A DNA stretch of 64,000 bases, from contig CAZIGH010000012.1 of NCBI GenBank assembly GCA_964538625.1, positions 1-64,000 of the forward strand, read 5' to 3'. Position numbers and translations under genes: made by a program. Every line of letters begins with the position of its first letter. Within the stretch, counting starts at the first letter, position 1. Shown piece by piece: positions 59,745-64,000 of this stretch. Under the pieces are notes generated by a model. It saw only the letters and a list, made by a program, of their open reading frames with translations. It made no database searches and was not told the origin of the DNA. Source of the DNA: JAEUHM01 sp964538625. Lineage in GTDB: Bacteria; Verrucomicrobiota; Verrucomicrobiia; Verrucomicrobiales; Verrucomicrobiaceae.

Positions 59745-60986
59745 ATGCCTGGGCCCACCAACGAGCAGAGACTGCTGGACTGGCTTTACAGCACGCAGCT
59801 CTACGGCATGAAGCTGGGGCTGGACAACACCCGGCGTCTGCTACGTGAAATGAAGCTACCCCGGGACGGACAGAAGTTCATTCACGTGGCAGGAACGAAT
59901 GGAAAAGGTTCCGTCTGCGCCTTCATCCACAGCCTGCTGAACGCGGCAGACATCAATGCAGGCCTCTTCACCTCCCCCCATCTCGTGCAGTTCAGAGAAC
60001 GCATCCGGGATGCGCGGCGCATGATTTCAAAAAAGGAACTCACCTCCATCTTGGGCGAACTGCGGACCCTGGTGGCGAACTGGGACCCGCACCCCACCTT
60101 TTTCGAACTGACCCTCGGTGCTGCCTTGCGCTGGTTCTCAGTCCAACAACACGAATGGGTGGTGCTTGAGACAGGACTGGGCGGCCGCCTGGACTCCACC
60201 AATGCACTGAAGCCCGCAGTCACCATCATCACCTCCATAGGCATGGATCACATGGGCGTGCTGGGCAACACGCTGACGGAGATCGCACGGGAAAAAGCCG
60301 GCATCATCAAGCCCGGCATCCCCATCATCACCCTGAAACAGAAGCCGGAGGCCATGGAAGTCATCACCCGCACCGCGCGCGAGCGGGAGGCACCGCTCAC
60401 CGTAGTCACCACGCCCATTCGCGGCTATGAGCTTGGTCTTGCAGGCCAGCACCAGCACTGGAATGCCGCGCTAGCCGTGGCAGCACTCAAGGCTCTCGGC
60501 ATGAAGCCACCCGAGGCCGTGCTCTCCAACGGCCTGCGCGAAGTGCAGTGGCCGGCACGTTTTCAACTTCTGGACAAGGAGGGGCAGTTCATACTCGACG
60601 GCGCGCACAACCAGGACGCCGCAGAAACGCTCGTGCGCACCTGGCAGCAGAAGTTTCCGGGAGAGAAGGCCAGCATCGTGTTCGGCGCGGCGGCAAACAA
60701 GGACATCCGCGCCGTACTGCGGGCGCTCCAGCCCATCGCCGCCCGTTGGCACTTCACCGGTTTCGAATCCACTCGCTCCGCCGAGCCGGGACAGGTAAGG
60801 GAGCTCCACCACTCACTCTACGGTGACTCGTTTCCAGTGTCCGTGCATGAGACGCCCACAAAGGCACTGGAGGCTGCCGCAAGGGACAGCGAACGCGTCC
60901 TCATCACCGGCTCTCTGTATCTCGCCGGCGAGGTGCTTGCGGACGTGCGCGGCGAGCGCGGCATTTTTGAATCCAGCGACCAATGA
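59745..60986 (+). CDS. folC: Dihydrofolate synthase/folylpolyglutamate synthase
   Basis: 413 aa Mur-ligase family enzyme that adds glutamate to folates. Seen: the P-loop HVAGTNGKGSVCAFI (about 47-61), LFTSPHLVQFRERI, FFELTLGAAL, WVVLETGLGGRLDSTNAL, IITSIGMDHMGVLGNTL, EIAREKAGIIKPG, FILDGAHNQDAAE and ITGSLYLAGEVL. All catalytic blocks are present. Its last four bases overlap the start of the esterase gene (ATGA, 60983-60986), indicating coupling. Confidence 0.95.
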   Translation: MPGPTNEQRLLDWLYSTQLYGMKLGLDNTRRLLREMKLPRDGQKFIHVAGTNGKGSVCAFIHSLLNAADINAGLFTSPHLVQFRERIRDARRMISKKELTSILGELRTLVANWDPHPTFFELTLGAALRWFSVQQHEWVVLETGLGGRLDSTNALKPAVTIITSIGMDHMGVLGNTLTEIAREKAGIIKPGIPIITLKQKPEAMEVITRTAREREAPLTVVTTPIRGYELGLAGQHQHWNAALAVAALKALGMKPPEAVLSNGLREVQWPARFQLLDKEGQFILDGAHNQDAAETLVRTWQQKFPGEKASIVFGAAANKDIRAVLRALQPIAARWHFTGFESTRSAEPGQVRELHHSLYGDSFPVSVHETPTKALEAAARDSERVLITGSLYLAGEVLADVRGERGIFESSDQ

Positions 60987-61912
60987 ACCTCTACCCGCTC
61001 TACTCCGTCTCACTGGCCTGCATCCTCACCCTGCTGCCAGCATGTGCGCGGTCGGCCCCCGGCTTTAAGGCGCAGCGAAACATTGACTACGCCGGAACGG
61101 GGAACCCAAGGCAGACCCTGGACCTGTACCTGCCAGAAGCGCCAGCAGACAAACCACGGCCGCTGCTTGTGTTCATTCATGGTGGTGGTTGGGAAGCGGG
61201 TTCCAAAGACGACGCCGGTCTGGTGACACAACTGGCCACGGCAGGAGGATACGCCGCAGCCTCGGTGAACTACCGTCTCACAGATCAGGCTGCCTGGCCT
61301 GCGCAGATTCATGACTGCAAGGCAGCCATCCGCTGGCTGCGCGCCAACGCCACAGAAAAGGGCATCGATCCGGAACGCATTGCCGTTATTGGCATCTCTG
61401 CTGGCGGTCACCTGGTCAGTATGCTCGGCACCACCAGCGGCAGCGGACCCAAGGAGCTAGAGGGCGACACGGGTCCCCACATCGGCACGCCCACCAGGGT
61501 GAGCTGCGTCATCAACTTCTGCGGACCCGCGAACTTCCAGACCTTCGAGGGCAAAGGCAGCATCATCAGTGCCGAGAAGCCAGGGACAGCGGTGACCAAG
61601 CTCCTCGGGGGAACGGTCAGTGAGAAACCCGAGGCGGCGGCATCTGCTTCACCCGTGACCCACATCACGGCCGATGATCCGCCGTTCCTTCACGTTCATG
61701 GCACGAAAGACAATCTCGTCCCCTACACTCAAGCCCAGGAGTTCGATGCCGCTCTGGAAAGAGCCGGCATCTCCTCCACCCTGCTCACCGGAGTGGACGG
61801 CCCCCACGTCTTCTACTCCGCAGAACTCGTAGCCCACATGAGCAGCTTCCTGGCCCGGCACCTGAAGGGTGAACAGACCACCGTCCCGGAAGGACCCGTC
61901 GCCATCCGGTAG
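60983..61912 (+). CDS. Secreted alpha/beta-hydrolase (BD-FAE/lipase type)
   Basis: 309 aa with a signal peptide (YSVSLACILTLLPACA; the Cys at 21-22 may be a lipobox). Seen: LDLYLPEAPADKPRPLLVFI, the oxyanion motif HGGGW, AASVNYRLTD, IHDCKAAIRWLRANA, the nucleophile elbow VIGISAGGHLVSM, DDPPFLHVHGTKDNLVP with the catalytic Asp and GPHVFYSAE with the catalytic His. It is of the type that removes acyl or feruloyl groups from polysaccharides, common in plant-matter degraders. It is coupled to folC, an odd pairing with no obvious joint function. Confidence 0.88.
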   Translation: MNLYPLYSVSLACILTLLPACARSAPGFKAQRNIDYAGTGNPRQTLDLYLPEAPADKPRPLLVFIHGGGWEAGSKDDAGLVTQLATAGGYAAASVNYRLTDQAAWPAQIHDCKAAIRWLRANATEKGIDPERIAVIGISAGGHLVSMLGTTSGSGPKELEGDTGPHIGTPTRVSCVINFCGPANFQTFEGKGSIISAEKPGTAVTKLLGGTVSEKPEAAASASPVTHITADDPPFLHVHGTKDNLVPYTQAQEFDAALERAGISSTLLTGVDGPHVFYSAELVAHMSSFLARHLKGEQTTVPEGPVAIR

Positions 61913-61978
61913 AACACCGACCCCACTCCGCAGACGTAAGCAATGTTTTGTTTTGCGGTTCCCACTTCAAAAGTTAGC

Positions 61979-62749
61979 ATGTCACTCATGACCATCCCTC
62001 ACGGTTTCCGGCTTGTTATTCTTGGCCTTCTCGCGTCGCTCACGGCTCCAGCGGCAGACGCACAATCTCAGGCTGTTTCCAAGCCCCCCCCCAGCCCGGA
62101 GGCTCAAAAGGCCCTTGAACTCATGCAGGAGGCTTACGGCCTACAAAACCGCAAACGCTATCTCGATGCGCTTCTGAAACTGGATGAAGCCGAGAAGCTC
62201 ACCCCGGCCAATCCAGAGATCTTCAACCTCCGCGGTTCCATTTTCCTCTCCGCCCAGGCCCGGGACATCGAGAAGGCACGAGCCGAGTTCACCAAGTCAC
62301 AGGAGCTTCAACCCGACGCCCTTCCCCCACGCTTCAACCTCGCCGAGCTGGAGTTCGTGGCAGGGAACTTCCCCGCGGCCGAGCGGGCCTTCAGGGCCAT
62401 CCTTCAAAAGTTCGACACCCTGCCCCAGGCCATGCGGCACATGATCCAGTTCAAAGTGCTCGTCACCCTGGTGAAGCAAAAGAAAATGGCCGAGGCCGAG
62501 TCCGAGCTGAAGGCCAACTTCAACTTCCTGGATGAAACACCGGCCTACTACTTTGCCAAAGCCGTGCTGGCTCTGGCCAACGGCAATGAGCGTGAGGGTA
62601 ATGAGTGGCTGGCCAAGGCACAAATCATCTACAAAAAGCCGGAGAACCTGCCCTACCTAGACTCCCTCATGGAGACAGGCTACATCCACAGCGTGGACAT
62701 CCCCACGGCAGGTGGTGCCCAACCAGCCTCAGAGGCCGCCAAGCCATAA
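61979..62749 (+). CDS. Secreted TPR-like protein
   Basis: 256 aa from the ATG at 61979, with a signal peptide (FRLVILGLLASLTAPAADA). An ATG 9 bp later is an alternative. The mature part contains tetratricopeptide-like helix pairs: GLQNRKRYLDALLKLDEAEK then LTPANPEIFNLRGSIFL, and PDALPPRFNLAELEFVAGNF then PAAERAFRAILQ, about three units from residue 50 to 160. The N-terminal QSQAVSKPPPSPE is a disordered linker. It probably binds other envelope proteins; the partner is unknown. The hydantoinase-type gene starts 24 bp downstream. Confidence 0.7.
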   Translation: MSLMTIPHGFRLVILGLLASLTAPAADAQSQAVSKPPPSPEAQKALELMQEAYGLQNRKRYLDALLKLDEAEKLTPANPEIFNLRGSIFLSAQARDIEKARAEFTKSQELQPDALPPRFNLAELEFVAGNFPAAERAFRAILQKFDTLPQAMRHMIQFKVLVTLVKQKKMAEAESELKANFNFLDETPAYYFAKAVLALANGNEREGNEWLAKAQIIYKKPENLPYLDSLMETGYIHSVDIPTAGGAQPASEAAKP

Positions 62750-62773
62750 CACCGGCAAAGAAAGGGCAGAGCC

Positions 62774-64000
62774 ATGTGGCGCATCTCGGCAGACACGGGC
62801 GGCACCTTCACGGACTGCCACGCGCTCACGCCGGATGGCGAAGAGCGCCGCTGCAAAGTGCTCTCCACAAGCTGCCTGCGCACCCGGGTCGTGAAGGCCA
62901 CAGAGCAGGAGCTATGGGTGGCCGATGACTGGGGACTGCCAGATCCCGTGCTGGCGGGTTTTGAACTTCGTCACGCAGCAGGTCAGTGCCTCACCGTGGA
63001 AGCATGGTCCCAGCGTGAAAGAAGACTCCGCCTGTCACGCCGAGTGGATTTGGCTCCCGGCGACATGGTGGAGTTCACCACTGGAGAAGAGGCTCCCATC
63101 CTGGGCGTCAGAGTGCTCACCCACACCGCCCCGGGCAGCGCCTTCCCTCCGTTGCAGCTTCGCGTGGCCACCACGCGTGCCACGAATGCACTGCTGGAGC
63201 GCAAAGGCAGCCGCGTCGCGCTCTTCATCACAGAGGGCTTCGGTGACTTGCCAGTCATTGGCGACCAGCGCCGCGCTGAGCTCTTCGCCCTGCACCACAG
63301 ACCGCGACCGAGATTCCATGAGACAGCCTTCGAAGTGCCAGGTCGTCTGAGCGCAAACGGCGGAGAGCTGGAGCCATTGAATCTGGATGCCGTTCGTGAA
63401 CAAGCGCGCACCGCGCTGTCCGCCGGTATCACGCACGCCGCCGTAGCGCTACTTCACAGCCATGCCAACCCCGCCCACGAGCGAGCCGTGGCCGGACTGC
63501 TCCGGCAAATGGGTTTCGAGCACGTCTCCATCTCCAGCTCGCTCGCCTCTTTCGTGAAGCTGCTTCCGCGCACCCAGAGCGCCATTGCCAATGCCTATCT
63601 CACCGGTCCGGCGCAAAGCTTCATCTCCGGCGTGGCTGCGCCTCTGGCAGGGAGCGCGTCCACCGTCCACATCATGACCAGCGCGGCGGGCCTAGAGCCT
63701 ACCCTTGCTGCACAGCCGAAAGACCTCCTCCTCAGCGGACCCGCCGGTGGTGCCCTGGGTGCAGCCCAGGCAGCCGCAGAACTTGGTTTCAACCGGGTCC
63801 TCACCCTGGACATGGGCGGCACCAGCACTGACGTAGCGAGGCTGGAAAACGGGCGGCCCGGCTACCGCTTCACCCAGCACATCGAAGGCATGTCCCTGCT
63901 GGCACCCTGCGTCGCCATCGAGACCGTGGCCGCAGGCGGAGGGTCCATCTGCCGCTGGACGGCCACCGGCCTCCAGGTCGGTCCTCAAAGCGCAGGCTCA
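62774..64000 (+). CDS. Hydantoinase/oxoprolinase family protein, 5' part (cut by window end)
   Basis: 409 codons are present and the frame runs open to the last base; the C-terminus is outside the window. The start MWRISADTGGTFTDCHALTP is the HyuA/5-oxoprolinase phosphate-binding motif DTGGTFTD. The TTRATNALLERKGSRVALFI segment, TEGFGDLP and the second ATPase motif LTLDMGGTSTDVARL are also typical. This is the ATP-using hydrolase family of 5-oxoprolinase, N-methylhydantoinase and acetone carboxylase. The complete enzyme needs a HyuB half, either fused or in the next gene. The reading is certain in family, not in substrate. Confidence 0.88.
   Translation, partial: MWRISADTGGTFTDCHALTPDGEERRCKVLSTSCLRTRVVKATEQELWVADDWGLPDPVLAGFELRHAAGQCLTVEAWSQRERRLRLSRRVDLAPGDMVEFTTGEEAPILGVRVLTHTAPGSAFPPLQLRVATTRATNALLERKGSRVALFITEGFGDLPVIGDQRRAELFALHHRPRPRFHETAFEVPGRLSANGGELEPLNLDAVREQARTALSAGITHAAVALLHSHANPAHERAVAGLLRQMGFEHVSISSSLASFVKLLPRTQSAIANAYLTGPAQSFISGVAAPLAGSASTVHIMTSAAGLEPTLAAQPKDLLLSGPAGGALGAAQAAAELGFNRVLTLDMGGTSTDVARLENGRPGYRFTQHIEGMSLLAPCVAIETVAAGGGSICRWTATGLQVGPQSAGS

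Overview
The window is a GC-rich bacterial chromosome segment, densely coded on both strands. It most resembles a member of the Verrucomicrobiota (Prosthecobacter/Verrucomicrobium-like). The pointers are a PEP-CTERM sorting protein, a DUF1501 protein, a very large DUF2339 membrane protein, many small secreted proteins of unknown function, weak or absent Shine-Dalgarno sequences and several GTG starts. The assignment is an inference from gene content; no rRNA is present to confirm it. About 57 protein genes and one RNA gene (tmRNA) are supported. The last gene is cut by the window edge.

0-18.5 kb is mostly housekeeping: adenylate kinase, fmt, ruvA, an ABC-F ATPase, nth and prs, then a translation/replication run of rplY-pth-rpsF-ssb. 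These are interspersed with secreted or lipoprotein genes of unknown role and an MMPL/RND-type exporter. Convergent genes here often overlap at their stops.

18.5-22.4 kb looks accessory. It holds a cupin (RmlC-like) gene coupled to a small HNH-like protein, an orphan gene with an AT-rich leader, and a translationally coupled TOPRIM-like plus SMC/OLD-type ATPase pair that looks like a defence cassette. smc follows, with two tandem DnaA-box sequences upstream.

26.7-33.5 kb carries a PEP-CTERM protein, a DMT permease, and a two-gene unit of a sodium:solute symporter and a large membrane flavoprotein. That flavoprotein fuses two FMN-carrier domains, a NosR/NapH-like iron-sulfur membrane core and its own ApbE flavin transferase. 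A secreted rhodanese and ssrA (tmRNA, tag ANSNELALAA) follow.

34-42.5 kb is a regulatory block. It contains a LysR regulator, a LuxR-type response regulator, a single-domain globin and a large histidine kinase with about six OB-like extracytoplasmic modules. The same 22-bp palindromic element, CCATCCGAC-N4-GTCGGATAC, lies 40-45 bp upstream of both the response-regulator and kinase genes. This suggests one autoregulated two-component regulon.

42.5-52 kb has a phospholipid cassette (CDP-alcohol phosphatidyltransferase, acyltransferase, CdsA), a lipase, a methyltransferase, a DUF1501 protein, recQ and a proline-rich protein. A roughly 400-bp non-coding stretch at 52.15-52.55 kb is rich in inverted and direct repeats and may encode a structured RNA. 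52.5-64 kb holds a processive glycosyltransferase, an AEC permease, a cysE-sprT-mtnA operon, folC with an esterase, a TPR protein and the start of a hydantoinase/oxoprolinase gene.
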